From assembly GCA_019359175.1 (NCBI GenBank), contig JAHHHU010000008.1:1-64000 (forward strand): a stretch of DNA of 64,000 bases. The letters are read 5' to 3'. Position numbers and translations under genes: made by a program. Each line of letters starts with the position of its first letter. The stretch's first letter is position 1. Below the pieces are notes generated by a model. It saw only the letters and a program-made list of their open reading frames with translations. It had not been told where the DNA came from and ran no database searches. Source of the stretch: Phormidium tanganyikae FI6-MK23 (lineage in GTDB: Bacteria > Cyanobacteriota > Cyanobacteriia > Leptolyngbyales > Leptolyngbyaceae). Below are positions 52,470 through 61,330 of the stretch, piece after piece.

Positions 52470-52589
52470 ATGGATTTCGACTTCCGCATCCTAATCGTGT
52501 TATTTCCAATCATTCTGGCGGGTGGTTGGGCAGTTTCCCGTATTCTTCCTTACGCATTGCAACAAGTTAAGAGCTTCTTGGCGAAATAA
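52470..52589 (+). CDS. psbY: Photosystem II protein Y (PsbY)
   Basis: 39-residue single-helix thylakoid membrane protein, MDFDFRILIVLFPIILAGGW at the start and AVSRILPYALQQVKSFLAK at the end, matching PsbY (RxxxVLxPxxxAxGWAV...NILPY pattern). PsbY sits at the edge of photosystem II near cytochrome b559 and helps protect it against photoinhibition. It is too short for default gene callers. Followed by a terminator hairpin at 52612-52647. Confidence 0.93.
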   Translation: MDFDFRILIVLFPIILAGGWAVSRILPYALQQVKSFLAK

Positions 52590-52611
52590 TCGTCGATCGA
52601 GCCTTTGTAAG

Positions 52612-52647
52612 CCGACTTTTCTAGCAATGGAGAGGTCGGTTTTGTTT
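52612..52647 (+). terminator. Intrinsic terminator after psbY
   Basis: CCGAC at 52612-52616 pairs with GTCGG at 52635-52639 with additional A/T and G/T pairs inside, followed by TTTTGTTT. Confidence 0.65.
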
Positions 52648-52695
52648 AGAAATCTTGCTAAACTTATCGATCGATAGTGATTCTAGGTAGCTGCG

Positions 52696-53175
52696 ATGCT
52701 CGACGAACAGGCAAAGAAAGCAATGTTGCTCAAAATCCCTCACGGTTTATACATCTGCGGGGTGAAAGATGGCGAAGACGTAAACGGCTTTACTGCAAGT
52801 TGGGTGATGCAAGGCTCGTTTAAACCGCCGATCGTCGTTAACTGCGTCAAAAGCGACTCTGGCTCCAATCAGATGATCCGCAAAAGTGGCGTATTTGCCA
52901 TCAGCTTTCTTGAAGCCGGACAGAAAGAACTCGCCCAAAAGTTTTTCAAACCTCAACGTCGCGTTGGCAATAAATTCGAGGATGTGGAATTCTATTTAGG
53001 CGAAACCGGATGCCCGATTATTTCCGACGCGCTCGGCTATGTCGAATGTCAAGTCGTCGGAACCGTTGATCATGGGGATCACACAGTCTTTGTCGGTGAA
53101 GTGATTGCCGCTGGGGTGCATCGCGAAGGCGATCCATTGCGGCTTGAAAGTACAGGCTGGCAGTACGGCGGCTAA
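52696..53175 (+). CDS. Flavin reductase family protein (FMN-binding split barrel)
   Basis: 159 residues. IPHGLYICGVKDGEDVNGFT, ASWVMQGSFKPPIVVNCVKS and ALGYVECQVVGTVDHGDHTV are characteristic of the NAD(P)H:FMN reductase / flavoredoxin-like family (DIM6/NTAB). The domain also occurs as the C-terminus of cyanobacterial flavodiiron proteins; here it stands alone. It probably binds FMN and provides reduced flavin, but the partner oxygenase is not evident. Confidence 0.88.
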   Translation: MLDEQAKKAMLLKIPHGLYICGVKDGEDVNGFTASWVMQGSFKPPIVVNCVKSDSGSNQMIRKSGVFAISFLEAGQKELAQKFFKPQRRVGNKFEDVEFYLGETGCPIISDALGYVECQVVGTVDHGDHTVFVGEVIAAGVHREGDPLRLESTGWQYGG

Positions 53176-53242
53176 TTTACGAAATTGCGATCGCGCGATT
53201 TGAAGCTTATCTTGGACGAAATCCCGGTACTTCAGAAATTCT

Positions 53243-53917
53243 ATGAATCGTGCAATCTTGAGCTTAGCTGTGGCGATGTTTTCAATCTCGCCTCTAATCT
53301 CTGCGATCGATCTGCCCAGTAAAGCGATCGCAGAAACTCCCAAACAAACCAACTCAAATAGTTTCCCCACTCAAGGCGCAAGCATCCAAGCGTTTGTCCC
53401 AAAAGGCTGGAAAGTCGAGTCAAAAGTTGAAGGCGACTTAAATGCAGATAGAAGACCCGATGTGGTTTTGAGGCTGATTGATAACTCAAAAGGTGATCAC
53501 GATCGCGTTCTCTTAGTGTTGCAGAAGCAATCGAATGGTCAATGGCAGCGAATCGGCTTCGCTCCAAAGGTGTTGCTTTGTTCGACCTGTGGCGGAATGC
53601 TGGGATCGATTCAGCTCAAAATCGAGAACGGTGTGATCTTAGTGGATCAGTTGCGGGGTTCTCGTGAGGCGGTAAACACCTTACATCGCTTCTGGATCGA
53701 TAAAACTTCTAAGAAAGTTGTGCTAATCGGACTAGACGTAGATATTCGCGATCGTGCAACCGGAGACGAAATCCGCGAAAGCAGAAATTTTCTATCAGGT
53801 CAAAAGATCACAGAGAAATATCGTGCAAATCGGCAGCAAGATGGGATCGAACTCGTTTCACGTCAACGATCGACCATTCCAAAAACAACAAGCGCGATCG
53901 AAACGGTTGATTATTGA
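53243..53917 (+). CDS. Secreted protein of unknown function
   Basis: 224 residues with a signal peptide (MNRAILSLAVAMFSISPLIS ... SKAIAE). The mature part contains a segment like the calcium-binding FG-GAP/VCBS type, VEGDLNADRRPDVVLRLID, and a short CSTC motif. The last 60 residues are basic and polar. I do not recognise a named family; similar secreted proteins occur in other filamentous cyanobacteria. It is convergent with the PRC-barrel gene. Confidence 0.65.
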   Translation: MNRAILSLAVAMFSISPLISAIDLPSKAIAETPKQTNSNSFPTQGASIQAFVPKGWKVESKVEGDLNADRRPDVVLRLIDNSKGDHDRVLLVLQKQSNGQWQRIGFAPKVLLCSTCGGMLGSIQLKIENGVILVDQLRGSREAVNTLHRFWIDKTSKKVVLIGLDVDIRDRATGDEIRESRNFLSGQKITEKYRANRQQDGIELVSRQRSTIPKTTSAIETVDY

Positions 53918-53929
53918 AGCGATTAGCCT

Positions 53930-54757
53930 CTAAGTCCAATCGTCGTCATCGTCCCAAACATCAGAAGCCGGAGTCTTCGATCTCTGAGGTTCAGGCGGCT
54001 TAAATTCCTGCTTCTTGGGCGGTTCGACTTCCCAATCGTCCCACGGTGCAGGCTCAGAAGGCGGGGAAACATACGGCTCCGTTTCATCAAGCGCAATTTC
54101 TTCGACAAATTCGTAAGCCTGTTCGGTAAACGATCGAGCTTTTTCTTTCAGTCGACGGGCTTTTTCTTTTGCAACTTCAGCTAGAGATCGAACTTCTTGC
54201 GTCACCTGCGTTTTCTCATCGTTCAGCAGATCTTTCACTTTCGAGAATTTCTCCTGAACTCCGCCCCGATACACCGCAAAGGATTCCACCGATTCTTTGG
54301 GAACCATCACGCGCCGATTTCCATATCTCAAAATATAGTTCGGCGGCAGAAGATAAACGCTTCCGACAATACCGCCCCAACCATCCGAGACATACAAATA
54401 GTGTTGAATTTCACCCGTTTGCAAATCAAATAAGTAATCCACAACTTTACCGACTTGATCACCCGCATCCGTCCAGACCTCACAGCCCACCAGCGATTCG
54501 AGCTGCTTTACCTTCTCGGCATCAGTCTCCACAGGCTGCGAATTCACCAAAACGCCATTGCTCCCGATCGTTTCTAGCTGATTCAAGTTGAACGCCGTTT
54601 TCTTTTTGCCAAGCCAGCCCGACTTGCAAATAAAGCCCAGCACCCGATGCACTTTGGGATACATCCACAGCACTTCCACGTGTCCGACCTCTTGCATCGA
54701 ACCTTGGTCAAGGACAGTCTGATTTAGAACTTCGCTCTGCTTGACAATCTCTGACAT
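53930..54757 (-). CDS. PRC-barrel domain protein
   Basis: 275 residues. Two PRC-barrel-like modules: residues about 1-75 (VGHVEVLWMYPKVHRVLGFI) and 85-165 (LVGCEVWTDAGDQVGKVVDY). An amphipathic coiled region rich in Lys/Glu (AEVAKEKARRLKEKARSF) and an acidic, Pro- and Trp-containing tail ending DVWDDDDDWT follow. PRC barrels of this kind occur in photosynthetic reaction-centre H subunits and in RimM; cyanobacterial versions may associate with the photosystems or envelope. Confidence 0.8.
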   Translation of the reverse strand: MSEIVKQSEVLNQTVLDQGSMQEVGHVEVLWMYPKVHRVLGFICKSGWLGKKKTAFNLNQLETIGSNGVLVNSQPVETDAEKVKQLESLVGCEVWTDAGDQVGKVVDYLFDLQTGEIQHYLYVSDGWGGIVGSVYLLPPNYILRYGNRRVMVPKESVESFAVYRGGVQEKFSKVKDLLNDEKTQVTQEVRSLAEVAKEKARRLKEKARSFTEQAYEFVEEIALDETEPYVSPPSEPAPWDDWEVEPPKKQEFKPPEPQRSKTPASDVWDDDDDWT

Positions 54758-54814
54758 AACATCTCAAATGCTCTCCTTCTCTCAAGTGTATCTTGCACCC
54801 GCAGAAAATGTGAC

Positions 54815-54844
54815 TTGACATCCTTGCATTTCATTTTGCATACT
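54815..54844 (+). promoter_or_regulatory. Candidate promoter of the rplU-rpmA operon
   Basis: Perfect TTGACA (54815-54820), an 18-base spacer and CATACT (54839-54844). It leaves a leader of about 115 bases before ATG 54966, which contains a GCACACAAGTGTG hairpin around 54903 and could hold a ribosomal-protein control element. Confidence 0.6.
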
Positions 54845-54965
54845 AGATAACTGGCTAACCATTCAGGCTCGGATCAGGTATTTGTCAACTGCGATGTTTT
54901 CGACGCACACAAGTGTGTTCGCAATTCACGATCGCGACCTGTACGGCAATTACTAGGAAAAACTC

Positions 54966-55319
54966 ATGGCTTACGCAATTATCGAGATCGCAGGGCAGCA
55001 AATTCGGGTCGAACCGAGTCGCTTTTATGACGTGAATCGCCTTGTGGGAGATGTAGACTCGCAGCTTGATATCGATCGCGTTTTATATGTCAACAACGCA
55101 GGCGAAATCAGTATCGGCGCACCCGTTGTAGATGGTGCAACCGTTCAAGCAACCGTGTTGCGGCATATGCGTGGACGAAAAGTGATCGTTTACAAGATGC
55201 AGCCGAAAAAGAAAACCCGCAAAAAACGCGGTCATCGTCAAGAACTCACCCGGATCATGATTGATTCGATCAGCTTGGGTGGAAGTACGATCGACACGAA
55301 AGATCAGCCGCGCGGTTAA
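54966..55319 (+). CDS. rplU: Ribosomal protein L21
   Basis: 117 residues. MAYAIIEIAGQQIRVEPSRF at the start and MQPKKKTRKKRGHRQELTRI in the basic RNA-binding part are diagnostic of bL21. It binds 23S rRNA in the large subunit. The gene is followed 36 bases later by rpmA, the standard pairing. Confidence 0.98.
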   Translation: MAYAIIEIAGQQIRVEPSRFYDVNRLVGDVDSQLDIDRVLYVNNAGEISIGAPVVDGATVQATVLRHMRGRKVIVYKMQPKKKTRKKRGHRQELTRIMIDSISLGGSTIDTKDQPRG

Positions 55320-55355
55320 TCTAGAGAATACGAGAACACAATTTCAGAGGGAATC

Positions 55356-55625
55356 ATGGCTCATAAGAAAGGGACAGGTAGTACTCGGAACGGACGCGAT
55401 TCTAACGCTCAACGTTTGGGCGTAAAGCGTTTCGGCGGTCAAGCGGTCAAAGCAGGCAATATCTTGGTGCGTCAACGCGGCACCAAGGTGCATCCGGGAA
55501 ATAACGTCGGTCGTGGCAGCGATGATACGCTGTTTGCGCTGATTGCGGGTGAAGTGAAGTTTGAGCGGGTAGGCAAAGACCGTCAGAGAGTCAGCGTTTA
55601 TCCGATCGCAGAAGTTGCGGCTTAG
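55356..55625 (+). CDS. rpmA: Ribosomal protein L27
   Basis: 89 residues. [20 protein letters not shown] is the conserved N-terminal arm that reaches the peptidyl-transferase centre, and [20 protein letters not shown] follows. A GAGGGA ribosome-binding site precedes the ATG. Second gene of the rplU operon, closed by the terminator at 55643-55675. Confidence 0.98.
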   Translation: MAHKKGTGSTRNGRDSNAQRLGVKRFGGQAVKAGNILVRQRGTKVHPGNNVGRGSDDTLFALIAGEVKFERVGKDRQRVSVYPIAEVAA

Positions 55626-55642
55626 GTCGAACTTGAACGATT

Positions 55643-55675
55643 AAAAAGGCCGCCCAGAATTGGGCGGCCTTTTTA
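55643..55675. terminator. Bidirectional intrinsic terminator
   Basis: A-run, GGCCGCCCA, loop GAAT, TGGGCGGCC, T-run. Serves the ribosomal operon and the convergent DUF2854 gene. Confidence 0.93.
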
Positions 55676-55697
55676 GTTGAGATTAGATTGATTGTGG

Positions 55698-56273
55698 TCA
55701 AACAGTTGCAGCGACTGCCGGTGTTGCAATGATGAATAAATCGATGGTTTCGGCGGCGGGCTGAGTCACTTGAACGCGCACACCCGGCCCAAAAAAGGTA
55801 GTCATTTTCTCGATCTTGTTTTGCCAGGTTTGAAGCGTGATAAATGGCGAATCGAATTCGAGAATCATCGCGTAGGCTCCGTCGATATTCTCTTCGCGGA
55901 TACCCACGATCGTGGGTCGATCGTCATCGCTCGGAGCAAGTCCCAAGAATTTCAATGCGCTATCTAAATGAGCATCTTGCCCATAGCGATATCGGGTCAA
56001 GTCATCGAAGATTTGCTTCTGGGGATCAGTGGCTTGGGTGGCTCTGAGTGCTTCTACTTCGGACGTTGTGGGGATAGTGAGGGGAACAGGACGGAGTTCG
56101 GTAATTTTGAGAGCAACGCCGCCTAAAAGTAGAGGAATTCCGTAGAAGAAGCCAATCATGTTGAGCGCCGCGTAGTTGAGCGCGTAGGCTGTAAATCCGA
56201 TGATAGTGATAATGGCTCCTCCACCGAGGCATAACGTACCCAAAGGAGGCAATCGACGAAGTAGCGATGACAT
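55698..56273 (-). CDS. DUF2854 family membrane protein
   Basis: 191 residues from ATG 56273 (an upstream start at 56291 would add 6). Two N-terminal hydrophobic hairpins (TLCLGGGAIITIIGFTAYAL; IGFFYGIPLLLGGVALKITE) are followed by a soluble domain with QKQIFDDLTRYRYGQDAHLD and LKFLGLAPSDDDRP. This matches DUF2854, present in cyanobacteria and chloroplast-bearing plants, without a defined function. Convergent with rpmA. Confidence 0.83.
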   Translation of the reverse strand: MSSLLRRLPPLGTLCLGGGAIITIIGFTAYALNYAALNMIGFFYGIPLLLGGVALKITELRPVPLTIPTTSEVEALRATQATDPQKQIFDDLTRYRYGQDAHLDSALKFLGLAPSDDDRPTIVGIREENIDGAYAMILEFDSPFITLQTWQNKIEKMTTFFGPGVRVQVTQPAAETIDLFIIATPAVAATV

Positions 56274-56409
56274 AGGACTGACTCTTTGCAAGATTTGTTA
56301 ATTTTTATTATCGCTGCTTTGGGTGCAGCCGCGCTTGTTCACAGAGTTTTACGCAAGTTGTGTGCTGAATCTTTTACCCTGGAGACAGCATTCAAATCTA
56401 GATTTCAGT

Positions 56410-56724
56410 ATGACTCGTGCAGTGATTAAGTTTTCGTCTGAAGATTGTGGGATTTGTCACAAGATGGCGTTCTACGATCGAAAAGTGACTGAAGAATTGG
56501 GTTTACAGTTTGTGGATGTGAAAATGCAGGACACCGCAACCTATCGCAAGTACCGCAAGATTTTGTTGAGCCAGTATCCTGATAAGACAGAGATGGGATG
56601 GCCCACTTATATTATTTGTGACTCGCCGGAAGAGGATTTTAAGATTTTGGGCGAGGTGAAAGGCGGACACCCGAAAGGAGAGTTTCGCAGTCGATTACAA
56701 GCGGTGCTAGCAGAATCGAATTGA
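56410..56724 (+). CDS. Thioredoxin-fold protein with CxxC
   Basis: 104 residues from ATG 56410, preferred over the longer frame because the fold starts at once (RAVIKFSSEDCGICHKM). The redox motif is CGIC. The cis-proline is in MGWPTYIICD. GEVKGGHPKGEFRSRLQ ends the chain. This is a small cyanobacterial thioredoxin-like protein; the altered CGIC pair suggests a redox potential different from classic CGPC thioredoxin. No partner gene adjacent. Confidence 0.85.
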   Translation: MTRAVIKFSSEDCGICHKMAFYDRKVTEELGLQFVDVKMQDTATYRKYRKILLSQYPDKTEMGWPTYIICDSPEEDFKILGEVKGGHPKGEFRSRLQAVLAESN

Positions 56725-56742
56725 GTAGCATAGCAGTGGCGT

Positions 56743-56812
56743 GAATGCGATGTCTTTCAATTCGTTTCTCATTCACGGACGGATGGGAAACGAATTGAAA
56801 GACATCGCATTC
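56743..56812. repeat. Large inverted repeat (30-base arms, one mismatch)
   Basis: Left arm 56743-56772 (GAATGCGATGTCTTTCAATT onwards), 10-base loop, right arm 56783-56812 (AATTGAAAGACATCGCATTC at its end). One A/G mismatch. It lies between the convergent thioredoxin-fold gene (ends 56724) and glmM (ends 56856). It may act as a terminator for both, although T-runs are weak, or be a mobile palindromic element. Confidence 0.9.
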
Positions 56813-56855
56813 ATTTTGGGTTTAGGTCGCTCTACCAACGTCATAAATGTTGGTA

Positions 56856-58316
56856 TCAACTCAAATGTTTCTCCACGGTCAAATGCTGCTGCACGGTCGA
56901 AACCAACTGCTCTGTCCAGTGCGTTGCTAACTCCGCACTTTCCGCCTCAACCATCACCCGAATCACAGGTTCCGTCCCCGATGCCCGCACTAGGATTCGT
57001 CCTTGATTGCCCATTGCAGATTTAGCTTGCTCGATCGCAGTTTGTACCGCATGATTTCGATGCCAATTCATTCGCAGCGCCCGATCTTCAACGCGGACAT
57101 TTCGCAGCAGTTGAGGATAGGTTTTGAAACTCTGATCGACAAGTTCCGACAGCGAAGACCCCGATCGCTGAATCAAACTGGCTAAATGCAGCGCGGTTAA
57201 CAATCCATCGCCGCTCACACTATGTTGGGGGCAAAGAATGTGACCGGACTGTTCGCCGCCCAAAGCCGCCCCGTGTTTCACCATCTCCGCATGGACATAC
57301 TGATCGCCCACTGCCGCACGAATCAGTCGTCCGCCCAATTTTTCCCAAGCTCTTTCAAAACCGAGATTTGACATCACCGTTGCCACGATCGTCGCTCCTG
57401 GAAGCTGACCCGCTGCGAGTAGCTCCTGCCCCCACAAATACAGAATATAATCGCCATCGACCGTTCGACCTTGAGCATCGACCGCCAAAACGCGATCAGC
57501 ATCGCCATCAAATGCAAATCCCACATCCGCAGAATGCTCTTTCACCGCAGCTTTAAGCAAACTCAGGTGAGTTGAGCCGCAGTTGACATTAATCTGATCG
57601 CCATCGGGCGTTTCATGGAGTGCAATGACTTCCGCACCCAAGGATTGGAAAACCTCGATCGCCGATCGAGTTGCTGCCCCCCAAGCCAGATCCAAGACCA
57701 CTCGCAATTCTGCTAAAGGTCGCTCAGATTCAGCCATCAACGGTTTTTGAATCGCTTGAATGTAATCATTCACTAACTCTGAGCGATAAAAATGCTGCCC
57801 CCACTGATGAGAAATCGTTGCAATCTTTCCTTCGCCTCGCAATCCTGCTTCGATCTGCTGTTGAAGTTCCAGTGCTAGTTTCGAGCCGTCGGAATTGAAG
57901 AATTTAATTCCATTATCTTCGGGTGGATTGTGGCTCGCAGAAACCATCACACCTCCGATCGCTTCACTGTGATGCGTCAAATGTGCCACTGCTGGAGTTG
58001 GACACAAGCCCAAATCCCAGACCTCGATTCCGGCTGCGGTCAGCCCTGCCGAAAGCGCCATCGCCAGCATATTACTCGAATTGCGCGAATCTTGGCCGAT
58101 CACCACAGGCGCACGAGTTCCAGAGCCTAAAACCTGTCCTGCCCAATAGCCGATCTGCATCGCCAGCGGAGCCGTTAACAGTTCTCCAGCTTTTCCCCGA
58201 ATGCCATCGGTTCCAAACAGTGCAGACTCTGGCAGAGGGAGCGCATCCCAGTGATGGATTTGCGGACGAGACGAAAAGCGGCTGAACAATTCAGCTTTGG
58301 TTGGCAATGACACCAT
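56856..58316 (-). CDS. glmM: Phosphoglucosamine mutase GlmM
   Basis: 486 residues. The catalytic serine is in [20 protein letters not shown], the metal site in [14 protein letters not shown], the sugar-binding loop in [11 protein letters not shown] and the phosphate loop in [19 protein letters not shown]. It starts [12 protein letters not shown] after a 34-residue extension. It interconverts glucosamine-6-P and -1-P for UDP-GlcNAc and peptidoglycan synthesis. Stand-alone gene. Confidence 0.95.
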   Translation of the reverse strand: MVSLPTKAELFSRFSSRPQIHHWDALPLPESALFGTDGIRGKAGELLTAPLAMQIGYWAGQVLGSGTRAPVVIGQDSRNSSNMLAMALSAGLTAAGIEVWDLGLCPTPAVAHLTHHSEAIGGVMVSASHNPPEDNGIKFFNSDGSKLALELQQQIEAGLRGEGKIATISHQWGQHFYRSELVNDYIQAIQKPLMAESERPLAELRVVLDLAWGAATRSAIEVFQSLGAEVIALHETPDGDQINVNCGSTHLSLLKAAVKEHSADVGFAFDGDADRVLAVDAQGRTVDGDYILYLWGQELLAAGQLPGATIVATVMSNLGFERAWEKLGGRLIRAAVGDQYVHAEMVKHGAALGGEQSGHILCPQHSVSGDGLLTALHLASLIQRSGSSLSELVDQSFKTYPQLLRNVRVEDRALRMNWHRNHAVQTAIEQAKSAMGNQGRILVRASGTEPVIRVMVEAESAELATHWTEQLVSTVQQHLTVEKHLS

Positions 58317-58400
58317 AAATTCACATCCTCACACAGTTGACACATTCGATCACACCCTTGCAGTCTACCTTGGTAACCCAATTTCCTCTAGATGCTTGAG

Positions 58401-58700
58401 TTACACTCCGACCGCATTCAGTAGACGCTGAAACGCTTCCCAACTCAGTCCCTTCTCCACATAGCGCGGCGCATTCGGGTTATACGGGCTTTCGAGTCGA
58501 TCAACAGACTGCACGATCGCAGAATCCGGTAAGACTGGGACATCCGGATCGAATGAGGTCGGATTCATCAGCGAACTGGAAAATCCCTTAAAAATCGCGA
58601 CTTGATCTGGTTGTCCATCAATCTCGATCGACAACAGCAAAACCTCACTCGGACACTTAATCGTGTATTGCTCTAAGCGATGCCCAATTGAATTGCTCAT
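58401..58700 (-). CDS. Conserved hypothetical protein (possibly DUF7734-like)
   Basis: 99 residues from ATG 58700 (the frame is open to 58718). It contains HRLEQYTIKCPSEVLLLSIE, a middle strand QVAIFKGFSSSLMNPTSFDP and a C-terminal LSWEAFQRLLNAVGV. I think it belongs to a small family shared by cyanobacteria and plant plastids (DUF7734), but this is from memory of the pattern. Co-oriented with the DUF3177 gene 22 bases upstream. Confidence 0.65.
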   Translation of the reverse strand: MSNSIGHRLEQYTIKCPSEVLLLSIEIDGQPDQVAIFKGFSSSLMNPTSFDPDVPVLPDSAIVQSVDRLESPYNPNAPRYVEKGLSWEAFQRLLNAVGV

Positions 58701-58721
58701 GAAAGTCTGTGGTAACAAGGG

Positions 58722-59327
58722 TTAATTTTCCATCGCAGAACGCTTACGCTTGCCCAATCGAAAGAAGACAAAGTAGCCTAAATAAAGCACGTAAATCGCT
58801 AGTCCTAGAATGCCAAAAAATCCGAGAACAAAGGGTCTGACTCCAGAGTGAAAATATTCACGAAACAGGAAGGGCGGATCAAGCCAAACGCGACACTGAG
58901 CATCGGTAAGAATTTGCTGACTGGCAAGCGTGGCACAGCGCAACACGGGAATTTGTCCGATCGCACCGAGAACGCAGTACAGCGAAACCGCCCAACGCCA
59001 AGAAACTAGCGATAATTTCAGCAAGTTCGCGGGCGAATCGCGGATTTCTTCATTTAAGTCCACCCAGTACCACAGTCCAAGCGGAATTAAAATCCGCGCC
59101 AACCAACCGGAAACAAACCCGATCGGCAAAACTCCAATCAGTAGATACACCGTGATCGCGAGCAAACTCGCGACGCGCCAGTAAATCAGCAGCAATTTTT
59201 GAATGGCTTCTGCACGTTGAACGATCGCCCAAATCAGCAACCCTAGCGGCAGGATGACAGTAAACAGAACTGCCAATCGGTAATCTGTCCAAACGATTGA
59301 AGATAACCAGGCGGGAACATCTTGCAT
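58722..59327 (-). CDS. DUF3177 family membrane protein
   Basis: 201 residues, five or six transmembrane segments (AVLFTVILPLGLLIWAIVQR; VASLLAITVYLLIGVLPIGF; FVLGFFGILGLAIYVLYLG). SSIVWTDYRLAVL and CATLASQQILTDAQC fit DUF3177, a cyanobacterial family of unknown function. Lies upstream of the 99-residue gene in a likely two-gene operon. Confidence 0.8.
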   Translation of the reverse strand: MQDVPAWLSSIVWTDYRLAVLFTVILPLGLLIWAIVQRAEAIQKLLLIYWRVASLLAITVYLLIGVLPIGFVSGWLARILIPLGLWYWVDLNEEIRDSPANLLKLSLVSWRWAVSLYCVLGAIGQIPVLRCATLASQQILTDAQCRVWLDPPFLFREYFHSGVRPFVLGFFGILGLAIYVLYLGYFVFFRLGKRKRSAMEN

Positions 59328-59329
59328 AG

Positions 59330-59358
59330 CTCAAAAAGTAAAACGGGGTTTAGCCCCA
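59330..59358 (-). terminator. Weak terminator downstream of the histidine kinase gene
   Basis: On the minus strand GGGG-CTAAA-CCCC is followed by GTTTTACTTTTT. The 4-bp stem is short but the T-rich tail fits a rho-independent terminator. Confidence 0.4.
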
Positions 59359-59384
59359 TCAGTATATAAAGGAAATCCGGAGTT

Positions 59385-61178
59385 TCAGCGTTTTTGACTG
59401 TACTTTGCGACGGTTTGTGCCAGTGCAGTGAGGTCGATCGGTTTAGAAACGTAGTCGGCGGCTCCCGCTGCGAGACACTTTTCGCGATCGCCTTTCATTG
59501 CCATCGCCGTTTGCACGATGACGGGAATTGAGCGATAGCGTTTTCGCGATCGAAGCTGTTGCGTCAACGTTAAGCCGTTGACATCGGGTAGGTGGATATC
59601 CATCAAAATCACAGCGGGGACAGATTGTTTGAGCGATTGCCACATTTCTTCACTGTTTTTTGACCAGGTGACTTCATAGCCGAGTTTGCAGAGGTAGGTG
59701 ATGACGAGGCGGGCGTTGTGGGCGTTGTCTTCGACGAGGAGAATGTGGTTGGAGCGGGTGGGATTGAGGCGGGAAGAGTTGGAGAGTGGAGGAGTGGAGG
59801 AGTTGGGGGATTGAGGAGAAAGGCAGAGTTCGGTAGAGGTGAGAGCGGGAGAAACGGGAGCGGTGCGAGGAAGCGCGATCGTAAACCGGGAGCCGCAGTC
59901 GGGTTCGGATTCGAGTCGCACCCAGCCGCCGTGTAGTTCAGCGAGTTTTTGGGTCAGCGCGAGTCCGAGTCCGGTTCCTTCACCGGGGGTTGCATTTTGT
60001 AGCTGCGTGTAGGGACGGAATAGAATTTGCTGCTGTTCGGGAGAAATACCAGTTCCAGTGTCCCAGACGGTGAATTCGATGAAGTCTTCGACGGCTTTGA
60101 CTTCGAGACCGACGGAACCTCGATCGGTAAATTTCAGCGCGTTAGAAAGCAGATTGAATAACATTTGCTTGAGTCGCAGCGGGTCAGCAACGACGATCGA
60201 GACATCGGGCGTGACGACCAGTTTTAGAGACAGCCCTTTATCGCTGGCTTTTTCTTGAACCAGTTTGAGCGCGAGTTTGCAGACTTCGATTACGTCGATC
60301 GATTCTTGCTGCAAGGTCAACTGATCCGCTTCGATTTTCGACAAGTCTAGAATGTCGTTGATCAAAGCAAGGAGGTGCTGACCGCTGCTGAGAATGATTT
60401 TGAGATATTCTTGGTGGCGCAGGTTAGAGGGGGTGTAGCCTTGTTCTCGGAGCAGATGCGTAAAGCCGAGAATCGAGCTTAGAGGTGTGCGGATCTCGTG
60501 GCTGGTGTTGGCGAGAAATTCACTCTTGAGTTTGCTGGTTTGAGCCAGTTCGCGATTGGTTGCCGCCAGCGTTTGACATTTTTCGATTAGGGTTTCGGTC
60601 TTTTTCCCGTGGCGAATGACCTGAACGGTTTGAGTGATCGCGCGACTCACACATTGATCACGCAGTTGAATCAGTGCTGCATCGATCGGGGTGGTTGAGA
60701 TCGGAGAAGAAGCGGTGACGAGCCAGCCGTATGTGGTTTTGCGACCGCACAGTTCCCAGGCGTTTTGCCATTCCGTTTGGCGCAATTGCCGTAGTTCTGC
60801 AAGCGTGAAGGTGTTGCCTACTTCGAGTTCGGTGGCATGACGGGCGGTGCAAATCGAGGGGTTAAGCTGCATCATCGAACCCGCCAAGTGCTGAACTTCA
60901 AACTGTTCGGCATCGACTGGAAGCGCAATCGCGATAACTTCGCCTACTAACACTTGTCCCAGTTCATCAGCTAACGTTTGCCAGAGCCGCGCTTCGGTCG
61001 GTGCAGAATTGAGACCGTCTAGGAGACGGGCATTGAGATGATTGAGAAATCGTTCGATCCAAAGCTCAACAGCGAGTTGATTGGTCGTGCAAGAGTCCGA
61101 TTGCGTAAAGACTTGACGCAAAGAAGCACTAATCGAATTTCCTCGGATCGTCTGATGTAAATGCAATTGCAGAGTCAT
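59385..61178 (-). CDS. Hybrid histidine kinase with N-terminal GAF-like region and C-terminal receiver
   Basis: 597 residues. The N-terminal sensory part (about 40-205) looks GAF-like and has no membrane segment, so it is cytoplasmic. A HisKA H-box follows (FLANTSHEIRTPLSSILGFT), then the ATPase boxes NLLSNALKFTDRG, WDTGTGISPEQ and EGTGLGLALTQKLAELHGG. A Ser/Thr/Pro linker leads to a receiver domain with ILLVEDN, phosphoacceptor VILMDIHLPDVNGL and YVSKPIDL. It probably senses an internal signal and phosphotransfers to a separate partner; none is adjacent. Confidence 0.9.
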   Translation of the reverse strand: MTLQLHLHQTIRGNSISASLRQVFTQSDSCTTNQLAVELWIERFLNHLNARLLDGLNSAPTEARLWQTLADELGQVLVGEVIAIALPVDAEQFEVQHLAGSMMQLNPSICTARHATELEVGNTFTLAELRQLRQTEWQNAWELCGRKTTYGWLVTASSPISTTPIDAALIQLRDQCVSRAITQTVQVIRHGKKTETLIEKCQTLAATNRELAQTSKLKSEFLANTSHEIRTPLSSILGFTHLLREQGYTPSNLRHQEYLKIILSSGQHLLALINDILDLSKIEADQLTLQQESIDVIEVCKLALKLVQEKASDKGLSLKLVVTPDVSIVVADPLRLKQMLFNLLSNALKFTDRGSVGLEVKAVEDFIEFTVWDTGTGISPEQQQILFRPYTQLQNATPGEGTGLGLALTQKLAELHGGWVRLESEPDCGSRFTIALPRTAPVSPALTSTELCLSPQSPNSSTPPLSNSSRLNPTRSNHILLVEDNAHNARLVITYLCKLGYEVTWSKNSEEMWQSLKQSVPAVILMDIHLPDVNGLTLTQQLRSRKRYRSIPVIVQTAMAMKGDREKCLAAGAADYVSKPIDLTALAQTVAKYSQKR

Positions 61179-61238
61179 GCAGCATTCTCGATCGGTATGA
61201 CATCACGGAATCGGGCAGGTAGGGGGTTTTCTGGGCTT

Positions 61239-61291
61239 GCTCACTATCCTACTGAGATCTCCGTAGATCTCAGTACGGCAGGACGGTGAGC
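61239..61291. repeat. Interrupted long palindrome
   Basis: Core TACTGAGATCT-CCGT-AGATCTCAGTA (61250-61275) with 11-bp arms, and outer pairing TCCT/AGGA and GCTCAC/GTGAGC out to 61239 and 61291. It lies between the histidine kinase start and the fraE stop (both minus) and could form a cruciform or a stable RNA hairpin. Confidence 0.8.
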
Positions 61292-61330
61292 TTAACCAAA
61301 GCCTTAATAAATCCCACGCGAGTATGAAGC

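Noticed and set aside
54169-54591. 140-codon plus-strand frame
   Set aside because: Antisense of the PRC-barrel gene; no recognisable motif.
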